Assembly: GCA_023053575.1 (NCBI GenBank)
Contig: JAKZAP010000021.1
Coordinates: 18,104,212-18,168,211, forward strand
Length of the DNA stretch: 64,000 nucleotides
Direction: 5' to 3'
Origin: Branchinecta lynchi
Lineage: Eukaryota > Arthropoda > Branchiopoda > Anostraca > Branchinectidae
A program made the position numbers and the translations under genes. The notes beneath the pieces were generated by a model. The model saw only the letters and a list, made by a program, of their open reading frames with translations. It was not told the DNA's origin and searched no databases. Each line of letters begins with the position of its first letter. The stretch's first letter is position 1. Positions 41,080 through 52,854 of this stretch are shown piece after piece.

Positions 41080-42605
41080 CTGCCTTCGGTCAGTTGCGAA
41101 CGATAGCCCGTTCAAAAGTTATAAATGCCACTGGATTCCAGAGTCCCTATCCCTCCACTCCTCCCACGATGTTCGGATCGTGCAAACTACTACTACTCTC
41201 AAGTTCGTCTATTGGGATCCCTCATAATCCTGCCGAGTTTCATCATCCTAGTACATCAGGAAGTACAGAACTCGCTGGATCATCAGAATCCGCCGTGCCA
41301 ACCCCCCCCCCCCCCACAGTGCCCGAATCCGCGTCCGGTTATGTCAATGAAGTATCTAGGACTTTGGACTTCAGCATGTTCTTCCTACCAAGTTTCATCC
41401 CGATCCGTCCACTCACAGCGTTTCCCCCCCCCCCCCCCCCCCTCCAACTCCCCCCAAAGTCACCGAATACGGTTCGGACTTGGAAGTGGTCGTCTGAGAC
41501 ACGAGGTCTTTCCAAATATCAAGTTTCATTAAGATCCCACTCACCCATTCAAAAGTTATATTCAAATAATGTATACAACGGATCCTACTTCTCATTCTGA
41601 CAAAATATGATAAAAAAAAATCTCTTTGTATCCAAACGACTAGAAATAGCCTCTTTGTTCAAGTCTAGCATGGTTGAAACATGCAACTGAGTATGAAATT
41701 CCTCAAGTGTTAAACGCTCGAGAACACAGAACCACCTCTAGGCGCATTCTCGCCGTTCGCCGAGGATCCACTTGAGGAGTCCCCGCGTTTTTGTTTGTCC
41801 CGGGGATTCTCTCCCCGAATTCTCGCGAGTCCGCACTTACGGGAAGTGCTCCAGTTATCATGACCATCATCAAAAAGGACTCCCTTTCAGATTCGGAGGG
41901 GAATCAGTTTTTTGCTGGTGTTGGTGCAATGTAAAATTAATTAAAAACAATCCGGTTATGTAAATGAAGTATCTAGGACTTGAGCTTGTTCGTCCTACCA
42001 AGTTTCATCCCGACCCGTCCACTCCCAGCGTTTCCGCCCCCCCCCCCCCCCACTCCCACCAAGTCACCGAATCCGGTTCGGATTTGAAGTGGTCGTCTGA
42101 GATACGAGGTCTTTCCAAATATAAATTTTCATTAAGATCCGATCCCCCATTCAAATGTTATATTCAAATATGTATATAACGAATCCTACTTCTCATTCTG
42201 ACAAAATATGAATGACTGAGTATGAAATTCCTCAAGTGATAAACGCTCGAAACACAGAACCACCTATAGGCGCATTCTCGCGAGTCCCCACGGACGGAAA
42301 GTGCTCCAGTTATCATCACCATCATCAAAAAGGACTCCCTTTCAGATTCGGAGGGGAATCAATTTTTGCTGGTGTTGTTGCAATGTAAAATTAATTTAAA
42401 ACAATCAGAATAACAAAACCAACAACGAAGTGGATCCAGACTAATTTCGTCAACTGCATATTTTTTTTTCGGACAAAATCCGTTTTGGAAGCATTCCCCG
42501 TGTTCTCGCTGTTTTCTGTACGCGGAGTCCGCTAGGGCGACTCCCTCCACCGGCGTTCATTTTGATTCCCAGAGGAGTCCTTACGGAACGGATAGAATAC
42601 GCCTT
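41080..42605 (+). repeat. Alternating family B fragments and MITE-E copies
   Basis: Family B modules (AAGTTTCATCC, AAGTCACCGAATCCGGTTCG) at 41090-41570 and 41950-42160 alternate with MITE-E (AGGCGCATTCTCGCC, GGACTCCCTTTCAGATTCGG) at 41740-41950 and 42266-42597. The two blocks are related, so a composite unit has been duplicated. Poly-C runs lie at about 41424-41440 and 42037-42050. Confidence 0.75.
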
Positions 42606-42869
42606 ATGTCCAAGATGGATGTTACCCAGTTTCTTGGTGATGCTGAACTAACCTTGTTGAGTCTTCTGGGCACACCACCAGCCCCCTTTCAGCTTTCCTG
42701 GGTGAGCGCCCAGTTTAGCCGAAGTTGTGTGGTCGGGTGCTCTGCGAGCGCCCGGTTCAGCTCAGTTCTTTTGCGAGCGCCCACTTTAGCTTTTTTTTTC
42801 TTTCTTGAAGGGTGGTGGATATTTCCCCCAAATAGCGACGCCCCTGCTCACATGTACCACCTTATGGTG

Positions 42870-43010
42870 GGTTTAAACACTGCGTAAAATCCGAACGTAT
42901 TTATATACAAAGAAACCGGATTTCTCAAATACCTCCGTATTGCTGGAGATCTTTTAAGCCAAAATACGGACGTAGCAAAATACGTTCGGATTTACGCAGC
43001 GTGTAAACTT
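42870..43010. mobile_element. Short inverted-repeat element
   Basis: GTTTAAACACTGCGTAAAAT and CCGAACGTATTT face ATACGTTCGGATTTACGCAG and GTGTAAAC across about 140 bp. Confidence 0.7.
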
Positions 43011-43208
43011 GCGAATTGACAAACGACCAACAGACGAATTTGTATTTTTTTCCGGATTCGTGAACAACAAATTTGTAATTTGATTTGTAGGGAAAATACC
43101 TAAACAACACTGAAGAGTAAATAGCAAGAAGGCACGGGCACACAACCACATAGAGGAACTGAATGGTTGTTTGCCATATATTCGGCTAAACTGTATTGCA
43201 GCAATTTC

Positions 43209-43634
43209 ATCAAGAACAAAATAACCAGATAGAACCTCCGTCTTTAGTCCGATGCAGCGACAATGAACACAGCGACGATGAATACACTTGACAAAACTGA
43301 GCGGACCTAGAAGTATTTACTCTAGCCTTGATCTGATGTTGATACCCGTTTACGCATCTTCCGTCGTCGCCGTTGCTCTTCGCAGATAAAAAAAAAATGC
43401 AGGAGGCGTACTCAGCGCGCATACCCGCTCTGGGCGCGTCCATAAACTTTTCCTCATGGCGGGTTCACAGCGATTTAGCTATATTTAGAGGTAACGAAGC
43501 GTCACGTGGCGCGAAGCTACTAACCTAACCTACGCTCGTTCGCAGCGGACAGGGTACTGGGAAATATTCGACTCCGCATATTTATATTACACAGATAGGG
43601 AGACGAAGGTTCTATCTGATTATTTGTTCTTGAT
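43209..43634. mobile_element. ~426-bp TIR element, 34-bp ends
   Basis: ATCAAGAACAAAATAACCAG continuing through ATAGAACCTCCGTCT faces a near-complement (AGACGAAGGTTCTATCTGAT). It ends 87 bp before the last MRPL18 exon. Confidence 0.75.
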
Positions 43635-43721
43635 TCCATGCAGCTTGTATCCTACTTCTTTGCATTGCTCTTATCCACGATGTTTCGGTTTTGCAACTGG
43701 TAAATTTTCATTAATTTGCAG

Positions 43722-43850
43722 ATCAAAAACGTTCTCCGTGCACTGGAGAATTGCGGTATCAATATGTGTGAACCGCACCGCTATGAACCACCAGCTTTGC
43801 ACCAGGCCAAGCCAACAGATGAGAAGCCTTGGGACACAATAGTAGACTAG
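43722..43850 (+). CDS. MRPL18: MRPL18 exon 4 and stop
   Basis: After TTAATTTGCAG the exon encodes IKNVLRALENCGINMCEPHR, YEPPALHQAKPTDEKPWDTI and VD, then TAG. The human end is [20 protein letters not shown], the same helix and tail. With exons 1-3 the CDS is 543 bp, 180 residues, the length of the human protein. AATAAA at 44045-44050 is a candidate poly(A) signal. The gene converges on the dynein light chain. Confidence 0.93.
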   Translation: MKNVLRALENCGINMCEPHRYEPPALHQAKPTDEKPWDTIVD

Positions 43851-44147
43851 TATCTGTACTATAATTTTGTACTGGGTGAACATTATAATCTTGTAAGCTA
43901 ATGATCAAAATATTAAAAGTGATCAGCAGTACGTATTAAAACATCAATTAAACAAATAACTTTATGGCAACAACTGTCCTTCACATACCATGGCTTCCTT
44001 CTGTAGTGTACGCACAGAAGAGATTCCCCTCTCTTGAAGATTTCAATAAAGGGCACATAGCAGCTTCGATGATGTACCCAGAATATTCAGGGTGTACAGT
44101 GAGTGCTTTATATATCAAAACAACTTGTTAGTTCCTGCAAACATAAC

Positions 44148-44363
<216 letters not shown>

Positions 44364-44485
44364 TCAATTTTAAATAATGGAAACAAGTACTTTTACATAA
44401 CTTCATGGCAGAGAGCAGGCTCGATGGCCAAAAGATAAAATTAAATAGTACGATTTAATCATGGTCATACACAACTGTATACAAC

Positions 44486-44736
44486 GGTGGCGTTCCAGCG
44501 ACTTATTATCACTTACGATCGTTACTATTCTCGTTGTTATTGCCGTTCTAGAGACTGTCGTAATAAGTAAATTGGCTCCTTAACAACTATCGGTTCTGAA
44601 GGAACTCCCGTAAGAGTGATAAAGTATGTCTGCGTTGTTAGTATTTTCGTTCCAGAGAGCGTGATAACTACCACAACACGGCGCTCGCCCCTACTCTTAT
44701 CGTCGTAACTTGTGATAACTTCACTGGAACGCTACC
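44486..44736. mobile_element. MITE-3, 251 bp
   Basis: Termini are GGTGGCGTTCCAGCG and, inverted, GGTAGCGTTCCAGTG. The interior is rich in TTATCACTTACGATCG-like motifs. Flanks AAC and AAT differ by one base, so a 3-bp duplication is possible but not clean. Confidence 0.75.
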
Positions 44737-45764
44737 AATGTAACAGCCACCATCCGGTCCCAAGAAAGAGGACACCTAGTAAGTAACATCCGCACTAAAA
44801 AAGCAAACAAACAAAAAGACGAGACAGCCAAGAAAATCTCAATAGTCAAAGGACAAGCCAACAATGTTCTTACAAATGGTATTTATTTATCACTCAATAT
44901 TCAATCCGAAAACTTTTATTTTATTTTTAAAACATTTGGAGAAAGTTGGAGGTCAACACTAGATTGATATCTGTCCACGATTTTATATATTTGTTCCACC
45001 AATCAAACTCAAGGCCTGATTCACAGAAAGATAGAAATGGGGAAAAAAGGACTGCTAAACAGCTGCACTGTCAAGGCAGCAGCTCATTGCACAGTATAAG
45101 AAAAGTGCACACAGTTTGAATCGAAGTATGAGGATTCAAATTTAGTTTGGGTAGCAGCATATTTTTCTCAATCAAGTTCGGACGACTCGCTTCCTTTTCT
45201 ATAACAGGTATGTTCTAAGGCGAGGGCAGGCATTAAATTCGAACTGGGAACATTAGATTGCTTTCATAGCTTGAAGTGGTAATGTCCTACACTAGTATAG
45301 GGACAGGCTAGGCTAAATGCCAGGGCTTCAGAAACAGCCTCAAACTGGTGCAATACTATATATCAGTGAATGGAATGGTGAAAGGGAGATGACAGAAATA
45401 AATGGCTACCCTAATGCCTTGTACAGAAAATCAGGGGGGTGGGGGTCTAGTGATGAAAGTGTGTACATGGGTACAACACAAACAGTGTACAAATGGTACA
45501 TGGGGCTTTCATAATTGTACAAAAGTAGGTAGAAACTACAGTGAAACTACACATGAAAAAAAAAAAGAAGCAACTTAAGTCGGCTAACCAGCGTCTTTAT
45601 AAACATAAAAAGTCAAGTCCGAATCTGTAAACTCTTCAGGGGCTAAAAACAAAAGTTTGTTACGTCGGTAAATTCAGATTTATTTAGTTTTTTTAATGCA
45701 TTGGCAAACCTGTTTTCCTAGTTTTGTTTCCGAGTAAGCAATCTTTAACGTGAAATCTATTTTT

Positions 45765-47098
45765 TATGGCACTTGCCTTCCGGCCAAGTGCCATATACCG
45801 ATCACTTTTCCGTCGGTCTGTCGGTCGGTTAGTCCGGTGTTTGCGAGTTAGGGTACTTCCAGATATGCTAGGACGATGAAACTTGGCAGGCATATTAGGG
45901 ACCCGACCAAACGAAGTTAGAAATAGTCACTTGCCCGATCCGACCATCCTGTGGGGAGGGAGGGGAGCCGGAATCCGGAATTTAGTGGCAAGCATAACTT
46001 TCGAACGGCTTATCGGATCTTAATGAAAGTTGATATTTGGAGAGACGTCATGTGCTCAGATGTTCCATTTCATGTCCGGACCGAGTCCGATGAATGTGGG
46101 AGGGGGGGCGCAGGGGGGGACCGGAAATCATATGACAAGCTTAAAGTTGAGGGATCGGGATGAAACTTGGTGAGAGGAACAAGCACAAGCCCTAAGTACA
46201 TCATTGGCAGAAGCGGACGGGATTCGTGCACTGTGGTGGGAGATGGAGGGGGTGGGGCGGAATTCCGGTGATACGGAGTTAAGTTACTTCTAGGTGGGCT
46301 GGGACAGTGAAACTTGACAAGCGTACCAGGGACCAAATGAAAATAACTTGGAAATAGTCACTTCCCCGATCCGACCACCGTGGGGGGAGTGGAGGGAAGG
46401 GGAATCCGGAATCAAGAGGTACGTATGACTTTGGAATGGGTGATCAGATCTTAATGAAACTTGATATTTGGAAAGACCTCGTGTCTCGGATGTCCCAAGT
46501 GAAGTCCGAACCAGATCCGATTATTGGGGGGGGGGGGGTCAGAGGGGGAGCCGTAAATCTTGTGACACGCTAAGAGTGGAGCGATTGGGATGGAACTTGG
46601 TGGGAAGAACAAGCACAAGCCGTAGATTCATCAGTGACAGAACTGGATTGGGTTCGAGCACTGTGGGGGGAGGAAGGGGGGTCCAGAATTCTGGTGATCA
46701 TCAGTTAAAGTACTTCCAGATGTGCTAGGACCATGAAACTTGAACATTAGAGACTTGGCATGATTAGAATATTTTCGCCTCATGGGTTTTGCTTACAACT
46801 GAATTTCTTAAAGTACAAATGATACTTTTGATTAAAATATACATTTCATTCTCCCGATGCGCTCATCATCATTTTTGCTTCAAGAGTTTTGATTACAGAT
46901 GAATTTCTAGCGCCCCTAAAGTGCGCATCATCACAGCCAAATGTATTACCAAACGATATGTTCTCGTGATTTCCAAGGACCCATTATCTCAAGGGTTTTG
47001 CTTACAAATAATCACAACAAACCCACAAACTGAAGAATTCCTACTTTCATCCTCTGACCCAGCCTTACAAGTGCCATATGAGCTTGCAGCTCTTGTTT
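45765..47098 (+). mobile_element. Repeat family B, full-length reference copy (~1.3 kb)
   Basis: The 5' hairpin ATGGCACTTGCCTTCCGGCC/AAGTGCCAT is followed by ATACCGATCACTTTTCCGTC. Three ~380-bp modules follow with GTACTTCCAG, CTTGCCCGATCCGACCA, TTCGAACGG and AAGCACAAGCC. The 3' end is CAAGTGCCATATGAGCTTGC and AGCTCTTGTTTTT, again a hairpin. No coding frame spans it. Confidence 0.85.
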
Positions 47099-47828
47099 TT
47101 TCTATGAATTCGGAGTAAACCTGCTTTCTGTCTACTTTATTTTCGATGGCCACTCTTCTGTATTTTTTCGACGAACAGATCTGTGATTTCGTAGCTATTT
47201 TTTACTTTTCAATGAGATTGCAATAACACGTTCTGCTCCTCGTTGTTTCCCAAAATTGCGCCTGTGGCGCATTTCGTAGTATTCTCTATTTAGAGAATGG
47301 TGTGTGGTTTATTTGGCGATTAGGCTTGGGATTTCGGAGATCTGAAACACAAGGCTGCAATTTGTATTGTAAGTAGCTAAATCTTTCCAGATAAAGGTAG
47401 AATAAAACAAATTCGCCTGCTCGCTTGCTCTAACTTGTCCTTGGCCCCGGTGTTGGAAGCTTTCCTCTTTAGCGGAAGGTGAATTGAAAAGCTGAGGTTG
47501 TGGTTTTTGTATAAATAAATTGTGATTACAAGAATAATTTCAGTTGATGTATTGCAGTTAGTTCGTTTTGTCGGTACGTGCGAGCTGTATATTTCAATCC
47601 AGAAGTCGTTGAAATAACGGATCTCCCCCCCCCCTTCCCCCTGGTATGAGTGCTTCGGGCCACCCCTAGGCCGGGTGCTCACAGACTGGAATTCCTGTCA
47701 GAATTTTCAGCACCAGCATCAACTGAATACGGAAAAGTTTTCCATCTTGAAACGAAAGTGCAGAAAATCCGGACGGAAAACTCTGATCGTGACTTCATAC
47801 TTTGGCAAGCAAGGATATGAAAGCCTAC

Positions 47829-47936
47829 CTTCTCAACATTATATTTCTCTAATGCCTGGGTTGCACAATCAACTGCATCTTGCTGCATCTCCTCTGACAT
47901 GTCAGCATTCTTGATAACAGCTTTCCTGTCACTCAT
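47829..47936 (-). CDS. DYNLL1: Dynein light chain LC8 type, exon 1
   Basis: 36 codons: [20 protein letters not shown], then [16 protein letters not shown], then donor AAG/GTAGGC. The 3' splice site TTCTTTCAG lies only 6 bases before the ATG, so a 5'-UTR intron is present, as is usual for this gene. The upstream non-coding exon was not located; a hAT-like element starts 43 bp from the ATG. Confidence 0.97.
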
Positions 47937-47978
47937 TTTGACCTGAAAGAACATACGCAACAATGTAATACACATAAG

Positions 47979-48303
47979 CAGAGGCGTTACTAGCCAAAAT
48001 GTTTGGGGGGGGGGGAGGTATTGACCAACTGGCTGGTCATTTTTACCGACTGTTTTGCAGATGAAAACGACTATTAATATGAAAAAAAAAAGGGCTGAGT
48101 TGACGAAAAATTGGCCAAGTTTCAGAAAAACTACTATTTTTAAGAAAAACTCGACTATGTTTATGACAAAGTGACTGTTTAAAAAATAAATCGACTGTTT
48201 TTCCGAAAGATCGCGGAGCGCTCCACTATATTTTTTTAACCGACTGGCCGACAACATTTGGGGGGGGGAGGCATCCCCCCTCCCCCTAGTCGTGACGCCC
48301 CTG
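47979..48303. mobile_element. hAT-like MITE next to the dynein light chain start
   Basis: Termini are CAGAGGCGTTACTAG and, inverted, CAGGGGCGTCACGACTAG. Flanks CACATAAG and CATAGAAG are similar octamers, perhaps a worn 8-bp duplication. The interior has GGGGGGGGGG and CCCCCCTCCCCC near the ends and a TCGACTGTTT-rich middle. Confidence 0.65.
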
Positions 48304-48839
48304 CATAGAAGGCTCTTAATAGCCTACAAGGGACTTGTACTGTGGCAAATAAGCAATTGTATAATCAGTGAAGGGATTGTGGATTTCGTATATCACTTGG
48401 AAGGCTGAATACAGTTTATCCAAACATACAGATTTGAAAAATTGCAGACATGTGCAAAAATCAGCTCTGGAATGTCCCAAAATGAACAGTAATGCATTCA
48501 AACTACCGCTATTTTTCCGCAACTGCATCTCGAAACTAACAGGCAGTTCAGAAGTTATGATTTAGGGAAAACCATTACAATCTAATTCCCATATAAGGGT
48601 AGCAGACTAACAGACAAAAAGGGATATTTGTCAATCATCATCGAACGAGTAGAAACATATATTTCACTATGAGCTACAGCAGAAATTTGCTTTTTTAAAC
48701 ACTGGTCTAACTTTGGATGAGTCTTTTACTCTAAAACAGTCAAATTATCAACAAATTCAGAAGTGAATTTCAGCTGTCAAATTTTTTCATTTAATATCAA
48801 ACACTTGATCAGATCTTGATTTTAACCTTGACTCTCTTT
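48304..48839. other. Unique sequence, no gene recognised
   Basis: This may hold the non-coding first exon or promoter of the dynein light chain gene. No diagnostic motif was found. Confidence 0.35.
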
Positions 48840-49680
48840 TTATTGCACTTGCCTTCTGGCCAATTGCCATATACCGATCACTATTCGGTCGGTCGGTTAG
48901 TCCGGTGATAGTGAGTTAGGGTACTTCCAGATGTGATATGACGATGAAACTTGGCAGTCAATTAGGGACCTGACCAAACTAACTCGGTAACAGTCACATG
49001 CCCGATCCGACCACCATTTACTGGCATGCATAACTTTCTAACAAGTGATCGGATGTTAATAAAACTTGATATTTGGAAGACCTCATGGCTCAGATGTCCA
49101 ATTTCAAGTCCGGACAGGATCCCGTGAATGTGGGGGGAAACGGAAATAATGTGACAGTGCTTACAGTGGAGCGATCAGGAGAAAACTTGGAGGAAGGAAC
49201 AAGCACAAGCCCTAGATACATCAGTTACAAAAATGGGCCAGATTTGGGCACTGGTGGGAGTTGTGGGTGAGGGGGGCGGAATTCCAATAATCGAAGTTAA
49301 GGTAACAGAACTGCACCGGATTTGGGCAATGTGGGGAGAGTTGGAAGGATTCCGGAATTCCGGTGATACAGAGTTAAGGTAATTCCAGGTCGGCTGGGAT
49401 GATGAAACTTGGCAGGCATATCAGGGACCCAACCAGATGGACTTGGAAATAGTCAGTTCAAAGATCTGGGGAGAGGAGAGAGGAGGAACCTTGAAGAATA
49501 TATAACTTTCAAACCAGTGAACGGATCTTGATGAAACTTGATATTTGGAAAGATCTCATGTCTCAGATCTCCCATTTCAAGTCAGGACTGGATCCAATTA
49601 ATGGGGGGGGAGGTGTAGGAGATAACTAGAAATTGTGAGAAAAACAGCTTATAATGATTTAGGTCTGTTTACCGTAGAAA
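48840..49680 (+). mobile_element. Repeat family B, diverged copy
   Basis: The 5' hairpin is worn (TTGCACTTGCCTTCTGGCCA, ATTGCCATATACCGATCAC). Two and a half modules follow; the 3' hairpin is missing. Confidence 0.75.
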
Positions 49681-50549
49681 GAAAACAGCTTATAGACAGA
49701 AATCTCGCAGGTCGGTTAACTGGATGATGGCAAAAAACGCAGCTAATGTCCAAAGCAATGTGCCTCTAGTATGTTATTTTGATCTCAAGCCCAAGGATGA
49801 AGTACCATATCTTAGTTTAATAGACTTATCTGAACCTGAAAGTAGACTAATCCGAGCCTGAAAGAATCCACATTTCTAACTGTGAGTAAAAAAGGAGTCT
49901 TACCCTTTGTTAGTTTTCTGCACTTAATCTAAACAAGTCAGGCTATGGTCCTTTGGAGTTTTGAGAGTTCAGCAGTTGAATGGATGGCTTGGCAGTGTTG
50001 CACGACGAATAGAAAAATTCGGAACCACGACGTAGCGTCGGTTGTCTAGAGGCGTACCCTCACCGTTCCCTGCGGACTCCTTGGGGAGTCGCGGGAAACC
50101 GCGAGAATAGAGGGAGTCACTTCCTGGAAACTTCCAGTACTGGTCCCAATGTGTCAAAGGCAGGTTGGCTCGGTTGTGGCATACCGTTCATTGACGGATC
50201 CAAAACAGACACATTCCTGGAAAATTTGAGTATTGTAGCTCTGGAAAAACTACCGCCCAGCCTCTGTAGCCTATTGTGTAACACCGGACAATATGAACTA
50301 ACAACAGCATAGAATCCAAGTCGTGTCATTGTTCTGGAAGTAGTACCTCAATCTTTCTAATGGATCCACTCGAAACCCAATACTCCCCTCTACAGTCGAA
50401 GCCGTCGATCTTCGAAGTAATCATACACTTCCTAAGGACTTACTTGAGTCAGTCCAAGTAAGCCCGGCCAAATCACCCAGATGTGAAGAGGCAAAATGGG
50501 AAACTTATGATCCGAAAGAAGAAGAAAGACATTCGTAGACGAGTTTTGG
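49681..50549. other. Unassigned stretch with a MITE-E fragment
   Basis: A MITE-E piece lies near 50030-50115 (GGACTCCTTGGGGAGTC). The remainder shows nothing recognisable. Confidence 0.4.
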
Positions 50550-51060
50550 GGATCCCAAAATATATGTGACGGGATACTTGTGACTTCGCAAAAGTTGTCT
50601 GTCTGTCGGTTCTTCGGTCCGTCTGTCCGTCCCTCAATATGTGAGTCTGACAGCACCATAACTCTCAAAGGGGTTGAGGTAACTTGTTGTGAGGATCAAA
50701 TGGGTCAAAGGACACGTCAAGTTCGTAGATGGGCTCCGTAGCACTATATTGTAGGGGTGGGGGAGTGGTTCCGAATTCAGGACCGATTTTTGTTTTCTTA
50801 AAGCGAAAGAGATACTCGATTTAAGGGGAAACAGACATACTGACTCCATATTTGAAATTTATTTTTCCTTGGACAAGTAATTCGCCCGGAATCCGACCAA
50901 AAACCGGAAATGTTGGTTAAAGGAAATGTTATATCTGAAGTTACCTACAGGTTCGAAGTAGGGGTAATTAAACATGTCGAATTCTTGTTGAACTTTATTT
51001 TCTTTCCAGACATATTTCGCCCGGAATCCGGCCAGCACAGGAAATTTTCAAAGGTAGAAA
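50550..51060 (+). mobile_element. Repeat family A, truncated
   Basis: The head is GGGATCCCAAAATATATGTG; two modules with CCCGGAATCCG follow; there is no tail. Confidence 0.75.
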
Positions 51061-51089
51061 TTTTTTGTGAAGTCAATTAGAGGTACGAG

Positions 51090-51325
51090 TCAATTCTTGC
51101 CATTGCCCGAGGGCTCCTCGGAGAATCGAAGGGACGGCGAGAATAAAGGGAGTCACTCCACGCGGACTCCTCGTTCGGAAAACGGCAACACGGGGAATGC
51201 TTCCAAAATGTTTTTTGTTCGAAAAAAAATATACAGTTGACAAAATTAGTCCGGATCCACTTTTTATTTGTTTTATTTATTCTGATTGTTTTTAGTTAAT
51301 TTTAAATTGCACCGACACCAGCAAA
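51090..51325 (-). mobile_element. MITE-E, inverted partial copy
   Basis: It carries inverted MITE-E segments (AACACGGGGAATGCTTCCAA, AGTCCGGATCCACTTT) and abuts a family A head at 51327. Confidence 0.65.
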
Positions 51326-52045
51326 AATTGGGATCCCAAAACGTAAGTGGAGGGATACCTATGACATTACAGAAGCTGTCCGCCCGTCCGTCTATTAGAA
51401 CGATAGCTCTCGAAGGGGTTGAGATATTTTGTTCAAACTTGGCATGAGGTTCATGAGGACTCTTTAGGTCAATGTACAGGTCAAGTTCGAAGATGAGCTA
51501 TCTAGCCCTATATTTAGGGGTGGGGGAGGAATTTTCTCACGTGACGTATAGGTCGCTGGGAATACGGCTGAAACCGGAAAATTTGTTAAAAGTAAAAGTT
51601 TAATCTGAAGTTGATTAGAGGTTTGATGTAGAGGAAAGGAGACATGCTGAATTCGTTTCTGAGCTTTAGCTTTTTGCCAGACACGTAGTTTGTCCGGAAT
51701 CCGGCCGAAACCGGAAGTTGGGCAGAAGTAAGGAAGGAAGGAGATAACGACGTAGGCTATAGGGTAAACCATATGTTTAATCCATATCTGAATATTCGAC
51801 AGCGCAAAATGGATATTTGAATATATCTGAACTTGGTGAAATTCAGCTGGCGTATCCGTTTTGCACCTTCAAATACCAACTTGGTCTTCTCAGATTATTG
51901 CCATTGGCCTTAATCTGTTTCTAAATTATAAAATTAGAAATGTTTAAGAAGTCTGTTGAAGACCGAATATCTACAAAACCGAATTGTCTGGAGCTAATTT
52001 TAAAATTTAGGGATCCCATCGAAACCTTTGATCTTGTTGATGATG
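51325..52045 (+). mobile_element. Repeat family A, short copy
   Basis: The head is GGGATCCCAAAACGTAAGTG and the tail GGGATCCCATCGAAACCTTT, with three modules between them. Confidence 0.8.
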
Positions 52046-52382
52046 GTGTCAATAGTCGGAGGATTCCCCGTCCGTAGTAACTCGCGAGAATACTCCCTGG
52101 GGCTCCTTGGGACAAACAAACTGGGACTCCCTGGGATAAACAAAAACGCAGGGACTCGAGTCCCTGGGGAAAGGGAGAATATGCCTTTAGGGGTATAAGA
52201 AATGAGAATATAACAAATGGTCTACTTACTTTTCGCGTCAGAACAAAATTCGGCCAGGATCGGGCAAAACTCGGAATTTTGGTAGTTCTTAACTTAATTG
52301 CTTGTTCAAGCGGTTTAGACTGTCTGTAATGGGGTTAGTTGACATATGAATCAGTTATAATCGTTTTGATTATGGATTAATA

Positions 52383-52791
52383 AGGCGTATTCTCGCCGTT
52401 CTCCGAGGACTCCTTTTGAGGAGTCCCTGCGTCTTTGTTTGTCCCAGGGAATCACTACCCAAATTCTCGTGAATTCTCACGGGTGGGGAATGCTCTGATT
52501 ATCATCACCCTCATCTAAAAGGACTTCCTTTTAGATTCAGAGGGGAATACATTTTTGCCTGTGTTCTGCAATGTAAAATTAATCAAAATCAGTCAGAATA
52601 AAGAAAAATAAAGTGGATCCAGACTAATTTCATTTACTGCAAAGTTTTTTCCAAACAAAATCCATTTTGGAAGCATTCCCCGTGTTCTTGCTGTTTTCCG
52701 GACGCGGAGGCCGCCTGGAGTGACTCCCTCGATTCCCGCCGTTCCCCATGATTCCCCAAGGAGTCCTCGGGGAACGGCGAGAAATACGCCT
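52383..52791. mobile_element. MITE-E, full length (~409 bp)
   Basis: Inverted termini are AGGCGTATTCTCGCCGTTCT and GGCGTATTTCTCGCCGTTCC. The interior contains AAGGACTTCCTTTTAGATTC and GAAGCATTCCCCGTGTTCTT. ATA is present on both flanks. Partial copies lie at 41740-41950, 42266-42597, 50030-50115, 51090-51325 and 52060-52195. Confidence 0.8.
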
Positions 52792-52854
52792 ATAGTCGCG
52801 TTTTCTGTAAACAACCCGTTCTCCTTTCTCTATCCCGTTCTCCCATAAACTGTT

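Larger units (their letters stand above)
40453..43721 (+). other. MRPL18 intron 3 (3.3 kb), repeat-filled
   Basis: It holds MITE-1 (40791-41073), family B fragments, MITE-E copies and two inverted-repeat elements (42870-43010 and 43209-43634). No further coding segment was recognised. Confidence 0.8.

Noticed and set aside
41094..41600. 168-residue proline-rich plus-strand frame
   Set aside because: Family B repeat with C homopolymers; an overlapping frame of similar length exists on the same strand.
47377..48257. Long minus-strand frames around the dynein light chain exon
   Set aside because: Only residues from the ATG at 47936 to the donor at 47829 are coding. The rest is intron, UTR intron and a hAT-like MITE.
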